Positions 54,920-64,000 of a DNA stretch of 64,000 bases are shown one piece after another. Every line of letters starts with the position of its first letter. Position 1 is the stretch's first letter. A program made the position numbers and the translations under genes. The stretch is from contig JAVIAB010000124.1 in assembly GCA_032433765.1 (NCBI GenBank), positions 94,143,345-94,207,344 of the forward strand, given 5' to 3'. The notes under the pieces were generated by a model. The model did not search any database. It worked only from the letters and a program-made list of their open reading frames with translations, and was not told the DNA's origin. This stretch comes from Megaustenia siamemsis (lineage: Eukaryota; Mollusca; Gastropoda; Stylommatophora; Ariophantidae).

Positions 54920-55275
54920 CATGTGAGATGCGATGCTTGAGAAAAGTAACAAACAACACAAAAAGAGATATAATACCAAATGTTACCATAAGAAAAATGG
55001 TAGGAACTAAACCCTGCCAAGAATATATAGAACAACAACTTAAGTGGTTTGGCCACCTGGTCAGAATGAATCCTCACCAATCACCATCAAGGGCGGTCTT
55101 TTCAAGAATGCATGGGAAAAGACCAAGAGGAAGACCCAGAAGAAGATGGATAGATGCAATGACAGAGACGTGTAACAACAAAGGAAAATCACTAATTCAG
55201 ACAGTTCGAGCAGCACAAGAACAACAAATGATATAACCACGACACCTTTTAAGTATCAGTGAAAAGAGAAAAGAA
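54920..55275 (+). mobile_element. F-family LINE C-terminal fragment
   Basis: Reads MRCLRKVTNNTKRDIIPNVT, EYIEQQLKWFGHLVRMNPHQ, HGKRPRGRPRRRWIDAMTET and VRAAQEQQMI then stop (55236). A purine-rich (GAA)n-like tail follows at 55260-55280. The single open frame of 102 codons makes it one of the less decayed LINE ends here. 5'-truncated. Confidence 0.85.
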
Positions 55276-55279
55276 GAAG

Positions 55280-56595
55280 AAAATAACGTCAAGACAAGGA
55301 CATATCGCTTTGAAGGTTGCAAATTACCAGTTCATGTCCTTGAACAATGTTAATATAAAATCAGAATAAACAAATTGTGTTGATGTTTTATTGAATTAAT
55401 CTAACGCACAATTTATTGACTTGTATTTTCTACTTTGTTTATAATTGTGTACTATGAAATATCTATTTAAAAATGTGCCATTAAATATGCATTTACTATG
55501 TGTTATTAACAAACATGATACTAAGCGCGTTTAGAAAGAAAGGAGGTAGCCTCAATCTCCATACGTGTGCTGGAATTAGTAGTCATGTAGCCTACTGTAG
55601 CGTTCTCTATAGCCCTTCCATTTAATTAAACAGCAAAACCTCAGCCACTCCACACATTCCCTTTATGATAGAGCCAGCGGTATAATCATTGTTGCTGTCA
55701 AGGACGACCATTTAAACTATTGATGAAATGTGAGATGATCCGTTGTTTATCTTTTACAACACTGAAAGCTGAATGATTCGTCCTAAAAATATGTGCAAGT
55801 ACTCATCAATGCTGTAAAACCACATTTCAGATTGTGATCTGAATATTTCGGTTTAACTTTCTTTCATACATACATGTCTCTATAAGTACTACAACGAATT
55901 AATGTCTCTTCACAAAAATGTCAGTCTATACAACTCGCAAGACATTTAATGGACGTGAATTGAGATTCAGGGAATATTTCACCCCAACCCAGAGAATGTA
56001 GCTGGTGACAACCTTTCTACCATCTATAAGTGTTGTAGCGTGTTTTTTTTTTTTTTTAACAACAATAAAATGAGACTGGCCTACGTTATAAAGACCGTTA
56101 GAGTTTGCATGTAGTACAGCCTATGCCAAATCGTACTTATCAACGCCCAAAATGCTGCAGACGTATCAAAACATTAATATACACGATACTAGGACCTATA
56201 CTGCTATATGATGTATTCAGGTACGGGAGCCTTAATCAGTCCAAAATATCTAATGTTAATAGTTGCAAGAAAGTCTAACTACATCTCGTCACTACTGAGC
56301 CGTAGGAGGTGGGGGTCGAGATATTTCCCTTGGGTGCTTTCAGTTGTTATATATTGACTAAACCATAATTATATGACCATCGTGAGCCAGAAACAACACC
56401 CAAATATTAGATACATGCAATATACCAATAATGCAGCATGACGATTCAAGGGATATATGAGTTATTTAACTATAATACGTATAATTGTGAATGAAAAGGT
56501 AAGAGATTGACGACTAAATTGTTTATATATAACAATTACATTTAATTAAGTATTGTTTATATATAATATATATGTGTATATAATATATATATATA
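55280..56595. other. No gene recognised
   Basis: AT-rich, no frame over about 60 codons, a T run at 56042-56057 and an AT-rich stretch at 56520-56600. Nothing repetitive recognised apart from these. Confidence 0.5.
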
Positions 56596-56601
56596 TATAT
56601 A
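56562..56601. repeat. AT-rich microsatellite
   Basis: Interrupted (AT)n run immediately before a C-family LINE tail. Confidence 0.8.
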
Positions 56602-56945
56602 TTCTTCCTCTTTCCTTGCTCATTTGAATTTACGCATCGAGGGGAAATATACTTTGTGGTCTTTTGCTTTTCTGTTCGCTACTGCTGCTGTTATATTTCT
56701 TAGTGTTTCTAATATTATAAGTCCATTTTGTTTCGTGATCATTCCTTGGGTCTGGTGTTCTCGCAACATTTATTCAAGACTCTTTGTGTTTTTATATTTC
56801 TGCCTTCTCATGTGGCCGAATCATTTTATTTGTTGCTTCTTTATATACTATGTGCCGAGGATTATTCCTTCTTTATTTCTCAATTTTTTAAAAAAATGTA
56901 TCTCTCAGGCTGTTTTCTGTCATTCCTCTAGCACATTCTTTTAGT
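56602..56945 (-). mobile_element. C-family LINE 3' fragment, highly decayed
   Basis: Minus strand, with several frameshifts: RGMTENSLRD-like sequence near 56920, NKMIRPHEKAE-like sequence near 56820, NVARTPDPRNDHETKW-like sequence near 56740 and SEQKSKRPQ near 56670. Same order as 54455-54770. Confidence 0.75.
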
Positions 56946-57467
56946 CATCATCATCATTATGATATAAAATGTTATAATAACTTGCTGCTACTTGTCCATT
57001 TTATTGGTCGCTATATGAATCGAAAAGAGCTTCATAGCTAGTTCAATCATTGCAGGATACTTTGGTACTGTCGAATCTTTGTATGGGACAGCTGGTTACT
57101 ATTTGAAGTTGAGTTGTGAATATAAATGATGAATTCATAATTTGAGCTGTTTTTTCCCTTATCACTGATAAGTTTACCGTTCTAAGATTTTAAATGTGTT
57201 ATTTTGTGATATTTGGATAAAAAATGTGTTTATGTTGCCATGTACTTATATTAAGTCTCCCCTAACAATTTCTTCCTGAATTGCGATGCACAGGATTGTC
57301 CTTACTCGTTTTCGTATCTTCTGGATTCTCGTTATAACTCATGTGATTTCATGTCCTTGGTCATTTTCTTTGGTCTTTTAATAGGATTGTTCTTAAACTT
57401 GAATACAACTCTGTTTCTTCCCGGCTAACTGCAAAAAAAGTATACACTAAATAGACAGACAAATGAA

Positions 57468-57471
<4 letters not shown>
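56946..57471. other. No gene recognised
   Basis: AT-rich spacer between a LINE end and a microsatellite; no supported frame. Confidence 0.5.

Positions 57472-57549
<78 letters not shown>
57472..57549. repeat. (CT)n(AT)n compound microsatellite
   Basis: About 32 bases of CT followed by about 46 bases of AT. Confidence 0.95.
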
Positions 57550-57552
<3 letters not shown>

Positions 57553-57666
57553 CTAAATGTATAAAAAGTACAAGTTAAATGTAAACTCATGAAACTATAT
57601 GAGTTTATTAAACCAACATTTATTCAGTTTCATAATATCCTTCATGATTTGATAAATTCGTGTCAT

Positions 57667-58273
57667 TTATGTTTCTTGGCAAACAATATGACAAATAAAG
57701 CTGGGCATTTTGTTTCTATATCTACTACTCATAGTATAGTAAATAAAAAATATTCATTGAAGAGTTAATACCCTCCAATATGTAGCCAATACCAGAGATC
57801 AGCAGTGTTATGTTCACATACTTGCCATCATAAGATAAGGATGGTATGAATGCCAGTGCTAGAACATTAACACTAACAGGAACAAAACAAACAATGAATA
57901 GAATGGAAATCACCACAACCATTGTAGCTGTCTTCTGGTTTCGGTTGGACACCCTGTCCGCCTTATAACTGGTGAGTGTCTTTTGTCTCCATTTTATTGA
58001 ACTTCGCAATTTAAACGAAAGTATTGCCGTGCAGACAACGATGATCGCAAACGCTCCAATTGGGATGATAAAGTTGTTGATGGTGAAAGAAAACATCGCA
58101 ACATGTTCTCTGTTTTCCGTCGATACAATGCCATATATAGTTTTATTCTTTGAAGAAGGAAATTTCATAGCAAAACTGTTGACGAAGTAAATTGGAGAAC
58201 CAGTAAGGACGAAGATAATGAAAACACAAACTGTGATCACTGCCGTCCGTCTTGGTGTAACAATGTTTTTTAT
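57667..58273 (-). pseudogene. GPCR paralogue B exon 3 (TM4-TM7), frameshifted in TM7
   Basis: Begins at ATAAAAAACATTGTTACACC after an acceptor TTTAG, in the same phase as gene A exon 3. Encodes VCVFIIFVLTGSPIYFVNSF (TM4), INNFIIPIGAFAIIVVCTAI (TM5), TATMVVVISILFIVCFVPV (TM6) and GYILEGINSSMNIF (TM7). A T run (A6 on + at 57744-57749) has one base too many compared with gene A, and the frame ends early at 57725. Reading in the other frame restores the TM7 end and a short tail to a stop at 57667. No exon 2 is found between here and exon 1 at 62917. Confidence 0.85.
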
Positions 58274-58480
58274 CTAAATAAATATAAAAAAATAAAAGAT
58301 AACACAATTTCTAAAATTAATTTTCTTTTTATTATGACTATCAGAGTATAGGCTTTTAATAGTGCTGAAATATATAAGACAGTTGACAGAAGAAATGAAC
58401 ATTCACAGAATGCGGAGAATATGAAACTTGTAAGGATAGCAGTCACATATGTATTATATATCTAGTTACTGATCTCAGTA
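58274..58480. other. No feature recognised (would be intron 2 side of paralogue B)
   Basis: AT-rich, ends at the C-family LINE tail. No sequence like gene A exon 2 is present. Confidence 0.5.
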
Positions 58481-58489
58481 TAATAATTC

Positions 58490-58910
58490 AGAACTCTTCT
58501 TCTTCTTCTTTCCTTCCTCATCTGCTCTTCAGCGACGAGGGGAGATATAATTTGCGGTCTTTTGCTCTTCTGTTCGCCTCTGCTGCTGTTATGTTTCCTA
58601 GTGCTTCTAATATTCCATCGACCCATCTTTTTCGTGGTCGACCCTTGGGTCTGGTTTCTCACAACGTTTGTTGAAGGCTCGTTGTGTTGTGTTTTGTTCT
58701 TTCTGCCTTGTCACGTGGCCAAACCATTTTATCTGTTGTTTACTTATATATTCTATGGCGACACTATTCCTTGATTGTTTCTCAGTTCTTCATTTCTGAT
58801 CTTATCTCTCAGAATGTTTCCTGTCATTCGTCTAACACACTTCATCTATGTAGATGTTATTCTTCTTATTGTTCTTGCATCTAAGGTCCAGATCTGGCAT
58901 TGGTATGGTC
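58490..58910 (-). mobile_element. C-family LINE 3' end
   Basis: Minus strand, frameshifted: TNARSGP-like sequence near 58890, RRMTGNIL-like sequence near 58820, KMVWPRDKAERTKHNTTSLQ near 58710, [20 protein letters not shown] near 58620 and [19 protein letters not shown]. The (GAA)n tail is seen on + as cttcttcttcttctttcc at 58497-58514. Confidence 0.85.
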
Positions 58911-60169
58911 TTTTCCTTTGTCTGATGTCCATGGTTCACTTACATAGGTTAGAATTGTCCCCGTATAGCAACAATGAAATGTTTTTCTCATTTTCAATGA
59001 CATAGACTTGTTGCACAAGAAAAATTTCATTTAAAAAAAAATGCTCTTTCATGTTTCTATAGAAGAGTTAATTCAAAAAAGACTGAACCAGATCTTCAGA
59101 AGTAAATGCGAGCCGACGTTTTACGAACATTTAGTCTAATGGCTGATTATGCCAATATTTGAATAGTAGTTCAGACAGTAGAGTGAACAATTTAAAATAA
59201 CGTCGTATTATTTAACATTATACCTTTTCCTTTTGTCTTTTAGTTAGTTAGTTATTTAATCGTCGAATTACCCTCATCGAATATTGACCAACTGTCTATA
59301 GGCGCTTAGATCTCCTCCTCAGTAATTCGTGCATTGTGTAACGATAAACTGGTTCACGAGTCATCTCCCGTTCTCGTAATAACTGTCCTGAATTTAGAAA
59401 CATCCCTAGATTAACATCAAGACCATCCGGGAGTCACACCAGGGCTGCATATTCGCGAAAAATAACGACATCTTTACCATCTTGCCCTTCTTTTCAAGCG
59501 TACGGTTCGGAATGTAACGATCGTCCATCATTATGACGTAACAAACACAACATTGTCAACACTGGATACTCTCACACTTTATTCGCTCTAATGAACGCAG
59601 CCACGACGCACGAACACCTTAGCGCCAGCTCAGAATCCTTAAAGTTGAACTCTTTCGGTGGCCTTGGAAAAACGATCCACTTGAGGAATCTGAAAGAAAT
59701 CTGAAAGAAATCTGAAAATAAATCGACCATGGTTTTTGTTAACAGCACTCAATGTCATGACATAAAACGTATATTGACATAAGAACGGGGGAAGGTCGAG
59801 TTCATACCGCCTGAAATCAATAAAAATTAGTGGCTGCTGCCATGCGCATAAACTCTGAAGCACAGGCGCGAATTCGTAAGATGAAACATCTTGGTGACTT
59901 TAACATGGCGATCTTCTTTAGAGAGCTGAACTTAATCGGTCTCCAAACCCAAATAGTGCAGTCGATGAAACACAGAACAATTCACCGCTATTTTTAAGTC
60001 CCAAATCTTTGTCGTTTTACTCCATTTCATGATGTGTTTGTGTGTTGAAGTTTTCTTTCTTGTATATGTTTTCCTTATCCCATGTATACTTTGTTCGTTT
60101 TACACTTGTAAATATATCAATTAGGAATGTTTTTACAGTTATGTTTTCTGCTTAAATTTTAATCCACTC
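58911..60169. other. No gene recognised
   Basis: About 1.25 kb. A 74-codon minus frame at 59639-59863 has no motif. A short direct repeat (aatctgaaag three times at about 59687-59715) is the only structure seen. Confidence 0.45.
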
Positions 60170-60184
60170 ATATGCAGTCTACAA
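60170..60184. repeat. Target-site duplication, left copy (SINE family 2, copy 2)
   Basis: atatgcagtctacaa; the right copy differs at one base. Confidence 0.8.
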
Positions 60185-60393
60185 AAGGACAAGAGGTAGG
60201 GTTCGATCCCAATCGACGGCTTCCGTTTCACTCAGCCTTTAATGGTACCGGATTTTGTCTGGGAAAGTAAAGCGGCACGGGCGTAATACCGACCACATTT
60301 CCCCAAAAATCATGTGCCGAAGATGTAAAATTTATGGTCACTAATAACATATTCTCTATACGCCACATGGCGTGACGGGGGTACTTAAACTTA
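60185..60393 (+). mobile_element. SINE family 2, copy 2, 5'-truncated
   Basis: Begins inside the second tRNA-like module (aaggacaagaggtagggttc, B box gggttcgatccc). It continues through the body (taccggattttgtctgggaa, ggcacgggcgtaataccgac, ccccaaaaatcatgtgccga) to the hairpin acgccacatggcgtg. Flanked by 15-bp target duplications with one mismatch (60170-60184, 60394-60408). Confidence 0.88.
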
Positions 60394-60408
60394 ATATGAA
60401 GTCTACAA
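60394..60408. repeat. Target-site duplication, right copy (SINE family 2, copy 2)
   Basis: atatgaagtctacaa, matching 60170-60184 except at one base. Confidence 0.8.
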
Positions 60409-61640
60409 TATGCTCATTGTATTAAGGTTGTTATAAATGTAGTTTACATGCTCGTGACGCCTCAATCTTCCATTTATAAATCCCAGCATTTGCCTGCCCA
60501 GAATGACGACTGAGTTGATTACTTTGACCAATCACATGATGCCCTATACTTTTTGAAAGCAGCGCACATTCAAAGCTGTTTAGCGTTATTGTTTATTTTT
60601 TTATTTTCATAAAAAGGAAATGTAAGATAGATACAGAAGCGTGATAAAACATCGGTTTGATATATTAGAAACATTGTTGCTCAAGTTATTCTCTAATTTG
60701 TCCATGTTGTTTGTGATAGATAATCAAATATGTTGCAGATGCAAAGCTGATGTGTGTCTATGATGTCGTAACGGTAGGTCTAAGGAAGATGGAGCCTACT
60801 AGTGAATCAGTCTTGGTTCCATTCATGGTTATAGCATCAGGTTTAGTAAAACTTGATTGATAAGCACAGTCACACGTTGCAAGGTACTGTAGTTGTCAAA
60901 TTAACTCTCCACCCTTCGATTATATCGGATATAAAGCTTCCACCAGTGCCCCATGTTTCTACGCACTAAAAACTCCTCTGACCCATCCTGTCACCAGGTA
61001 CAGTTGAGACCAGATTTCACTCCTCGTGAAGGTATATGGTGTTGTGTCATCGCTATAGAATTTTGTTCTGAAGCCGACACCAGTCTCAAGTTTTTGGTTA
61101 ACTACCGACCAGGAGTGGAGCATTGACTGTTATTCACTCCTTTGTATTCACAAAATTGCTTTCCACTTCAACTAGGAATATGTCTACAGTCGCTTTAATA
61201 AACGTCTCCCCTAAACAATATAATCCGAACATGTTTCACAGACCGTTTGTCCTTTTCCGTGACTTTTATTAAAAATCGTGTTTTCTTTTCTCTTTCATCG
61301 AATCCTTTCAGATGTCCACCTTAATGACAAAACCATGAGATAATGTTAACATATAACTCTATGCCACAAGTACATGTATATAGCCAGGCGGTTATACATT
61401 TTTTAGGACATGACGTCATGGGACGCACCAAAATGGCAGCTTATTTACATTCGAGCTATGGACTAAGCAATGTTTACTTTGAATACCATGATATATATTA
61501 TTGCAGCGAGTTGGCAGATTTTTGAAAATGTATTCAGGGGTTTGAACATAAATGTTTGTTCACAGTTCGTTAACCTTTGCTGTAGATAAAGTCGTTAAAT
61601 TGATAGCTTAGTTTGTGACCTTGGTTGCTAAGGACCTAAC
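60409..61640. other. No gene recognised
   Basis: About 1.2 kb without a supported frame or repeat. It is the upstream region of the unrecognised Cys-rich frame that follows. Confidence 0.45.
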
Positions 61641-61642
61641 TT

Positions 61643-62354
61643 GTGCAAGCGGATGGCATTGGCAAGGATCATTTTGAATCTATGAAGTGGGCTCATTTTG
61701 TGTTTAACTCAAAAACATATGTGCTTTTTAACCAAAGACTTTTTTTGGGACTCAATGAAGATATCCCCGATGGAAGAATAAATTGTACTATTAATCCCAT
61801 AAATGATTCGCTTCCAGAGGTTTATGATGTAAACAAAGCAGTTTTGTCATTGCAAGTGAATAATGTCCACATCTATAATTGGTCAGGATTGGGTAGCAGC
61901 AGCAGCTTTATAGCGAACACAGAAAACATCACAGGATTGTGCTGTTCTCAAAACAGCTATGCCATGCTACCCTAGAATTGCCTTTAATGGGATTACTGTG
62001 ACCACAAACCACTTTCCATGTGTGTGCCACATATTTACACCACACAAAGAAATTCTGAATATAACAACATCATGTGCCTTCTGTGATATTAATGACCACA
62101 GACCAGGAGCCTCCAGTATGATTGATACAACTGTTGCACCAAGCACTTCATCAGCAAAGCCATATCTATGGAATGTTCATCTGACATTGTTCTTGAATGA
62201 TGTCCAAGATAATGAGACATCAGAATTGTGTGGCGGCAGCTACAAGAAGGGAGCGGAGAACATCATCAATTGTGTTTTTACTAACTACAGGTCATGTGGC
62301 TTCTGTTGGATTGGAAATGATAACTTACCACCACTGTGTGTCTATATGTTTTGA
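61643..62354 (+). pseudogene. Unrecognised Cys-rich extracellular-type reading frame, one frameshift
   Basis: Two overlapping frames join into about 237 codons if one C in the CCC at 61970-61973 is discounted. The first frame is open to AMLP then stop; the second continues PRIAFNGITVTTNHFPC. The combined sequence has about 13 cysteines in pairs (LCCSQ, CVCH, SCAFCD, SCGFCW) and several N-glycosylation sites (NCT, NDS, NWS, NIT, NTT, NET), which suggests a secreted or surface ectodomain. The frame has no ATG near its start (GTG at 61643), so the true 5' end is probably an upstream exon or missing. No intron interrupts it. It may be a processed pseudogene, a long exon, or a transposon-borne gene. 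I do not recognise the family. Confidence 0.55.
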
Positions 62355-62399
62355 ATTGGAGTCATCAGCGATGGCCTAACATCATCAGGTGCTACGACG

Positions 62400-62850
62400 A
62401 TCATCGTTTTCGGGAGGACGTAAACTCCCATGGTGTATGGTGGATAGGCGGCGGGAACCATTGAGGGCTATGTCTGAAAAGTGTTCCTTCTTGCAGTTTC
62501 CTCATATTCCAAGTCCGGCTTGTTGCAGGAGCTACTGAGTTAAAAGCTCTGTGCACACCGTGAGCTGTGTGTCTCATCCGTTTTGATCCTGCTTCGATAT
62601 CCCGCTTGTTTGCGATGAATGATGATATCGTATGACGGGGACCAGTTGGCTGTGTTCACTTTCTTCGCGGTTTCGCCTTATGTCTTTTGGCGTGTGCTGA
62701 GACTGCTGCGATGGGGACTACAGTTACCTTTCTTTGTTTGGGAGATGAGTTGGTAATTCGGATTATTCCACTGGCACGGGCGGTTGAGCAATTATGGATT
62801 TTAATTCGTTTGCTGTGAGACCGAGGCCTTCCATAACCAATAACAATAAC
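62400..62850 (-). repeat. Repeat R, longest copy
   Basis: Carries both halves of repeat R without the D-family insertion (single ttatgtcttt at about 62679) and extends about 160 bases further left. Minus strand reads MEGLGLTANELKSIIAQPPV in one frame and RITNSSPKQRKVTVVPIAAV, AKRHKAKPRRK in another, both open for 40-60 codons. It could be part of a retroelement ORF1 or another dispersed gene; not assigned. Confidence 0.65.
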
Positions 62851-62916
62851 ATCTTTAATGTATCATTTTTGTTTTTAAGACAATGATGACAAGTGCGGTG
62901 AGTTAAATATACAAAC

Positions 62917-63091
62917 CTAACAAACTGACGTTCACAGACTCTTCAAATCCTTGTTTCACGAAGCAGATGATGTTAATGATGTTTGTGATGATACCAAAAA
63001 TATTAATTATCTGACAAATAGTACTAAAGCAAACCCATGTATAAATTGTAATTGTCTGGTCACTTATTATGGGGATTTCTTCTGATTGCAT
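62917..63091 (-). pseudogene. GPCR paralogue B exon 1 (TM1)
   Basis: ATG at 63091 (MQSEEIPIISDQTITIYTWV), one membrane segment, then CFVKQGFEESVNVSLL, then donor TTAG|GTTTGT at 62916, phase 1. Length (58 codons plus one base) and phase equal those of gene A exon 1. The peptide itself is intact. I call it a pseudogene only because the only downstream partner (57667-58273) is frameshifted and exon 2 is absent. Confidence 0.75.
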
Positions 63092-64000
63092 TGTTTTATA
63101 GCAATATATACTTGTTGTATAAGTGTGCTCTGTGTATATAGGAAAATATATTTACTGCTTTAAAGTTAGGTAGACTACTTATATATCGAACTGAAACTAT
63201 AAAATTATTGTGTCATTTTACATAAGGAGGGCGAGATTAAGAAGAATAAGATGACTTTAATAACATCTAGAATTTTATCTTTTAATTCTTGTAGTGACGT
63301 AATATATGAAACGGTTCCTTCTAGGTTCTATGAGCACAACAATAAAAATGCACTACACGATGGTTATTGAAGTAAACTGTATATGGAAAGAAATAGACTT
63401 AGACAAAAGTGCAAATTGCACAAAGAAATGTTTATATTTTTTAATGTAGCAACGAAAGAAGAACATTGCCGATACTAAAAATTAAGACAAAGACATAGTA
63501 GGAGACTGAAAGCCTAAAATATACTAACAACGCAACACTCATATTAGCCCGTTGTAAATAATAAAGAAAAGATACGACTGCAATTATACGTTGCTGTTTT
63601 AACTAGGATTAGAACCTTGTTTCCATACTGTAATTAATATAAACGGTTTTAATGATATGGAATTAACAAAATGTTAGTGGCAACATGAGTATGTTTATAG
63701 GAATGTCAAGAGAATGTTCACTTAATATAGGTTGTGTTTAGCTGTTATTTTCTTTTCCAACTAAATAGGCGTATGTACTACGTATCGTTGAAGGTAATCG
63801 TTTTTGTGACAGAGTGAAATTATTGCATTTTAATGTATGTTCTTCGGGTATTTCTGGAACATTTTGAAGCATTATTTATTACTCGTCCCTGACATTTATC
63901 CTCGATCTAGAGTCTACAATATAATGCTGCTAATCTCCGAAAACTGTTTTTAACTCTCAACTTCTATTTGCTCTTTAACCGTCGACGATGCCTTTTTTTG
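63092..64000. other. 5' flank of paralogue B; similar to the flank of paralogue C; no further gene
   Basis: Blocks shared with 35964-36750 run to about 63840 (atagcaatatatac, aacaataaaaatgcacta, aattaacaaaatgttag, cgttgaaggtaatcgttttt). The rest to the window edge is AT-rich with no supported frame. Confidence 0.6.

Noticed and set aside
58274..62916. Exon 2 of GPCR paralogue B
   Set aside because: No LAVSDLGNL-like or ERCLCV-like sequence was found on the minus strand by eye. A profile search could still find a very diverged one.

Overview
This is a eukaryotic, AT-rich, intron-bearing and extremely repeat-rich window, with no bacterial or plasmid features. The one clear host gene type is a rhodopsin-like GPCR with a split reading frame. 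Around it lie many non-LTR retrotransposon (LINE) families, a mariner element, a hAT remnant and tRNA-derived SINEs. The lineage-style GPCR family and the RNase H-bearing LINEs resemble those I know from molluscs, most likely a gastropod. That assignment is inference; no ribosomal or mitochondrial marker is present. LINE family letters (A to H, N, and the unassigned repeat R) are my own labels.

Layout. 1-1130: two minisatellites (21 bp and 27 bp). 1300-5500: N-family LINE (-), then D-family LINE (-) inserted with target duplication into repeat R, then a head-to-head pair of A (-) and B (+) LINE 3' ends. 5925-7810: 73-bp satellite. 7810-9515: short repeats, a SINE, an H-family LINE end and a 630-bp GATA/GACA tract. 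9530-13825: LINE graveyard (C, G, D fragments, mostly -) with G17 and G23 tracts and local duplications. 13934-35275: nine complete copies plus a partial copy of a 2.3-kb tandem repeat whose unit contains a degenerate H-family RNase H segment, an AT-rich segment and a (CT)n tract. 35031-35584: a 270-bp duplication at its right edge.

35.7-64 kb holds the host genes and more transposons. Gene A (-, 41876-48524) is a three-exon GPCR that reads as intact (332 residues predicted). Its first intron carries a three-level nest: A-family LINE, interrupted by C-family LINE, interrupted by a mariner with target-site TA. Exon 1 of a second paralogue (35789-35963, -) stands alone next to the satellite array. 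A third paralogue (exon 3 at 57667-58273, exon 1 at 62917-63091, -) lacks exon 2 and has a frameshift in TM7. The 5' flanks of the second and third paralogues are also similar. A second N-family LINE (49.75-53.02 kb, +) contains an E-family LINE bounded by a 13-bp target duplication. Two copies of a SINE with two tRNA-like modules lie at 40.1 and 60.2 kb, both with target duplications. An unrecognised Cys-rich reading frame lies at 61643-62354.

How it fits together: the host content is a small cluster of same-strand chemoreceptor-like GPCR paralogues, one complete and two broken, spread apart by successive retrotransposon, SINE and mariner insertions and by satellite expansion. Almost all transposon reading frames are 5'-truncated or frameshifted, so the window is a record of past activity; no autonomous element is seen intact.
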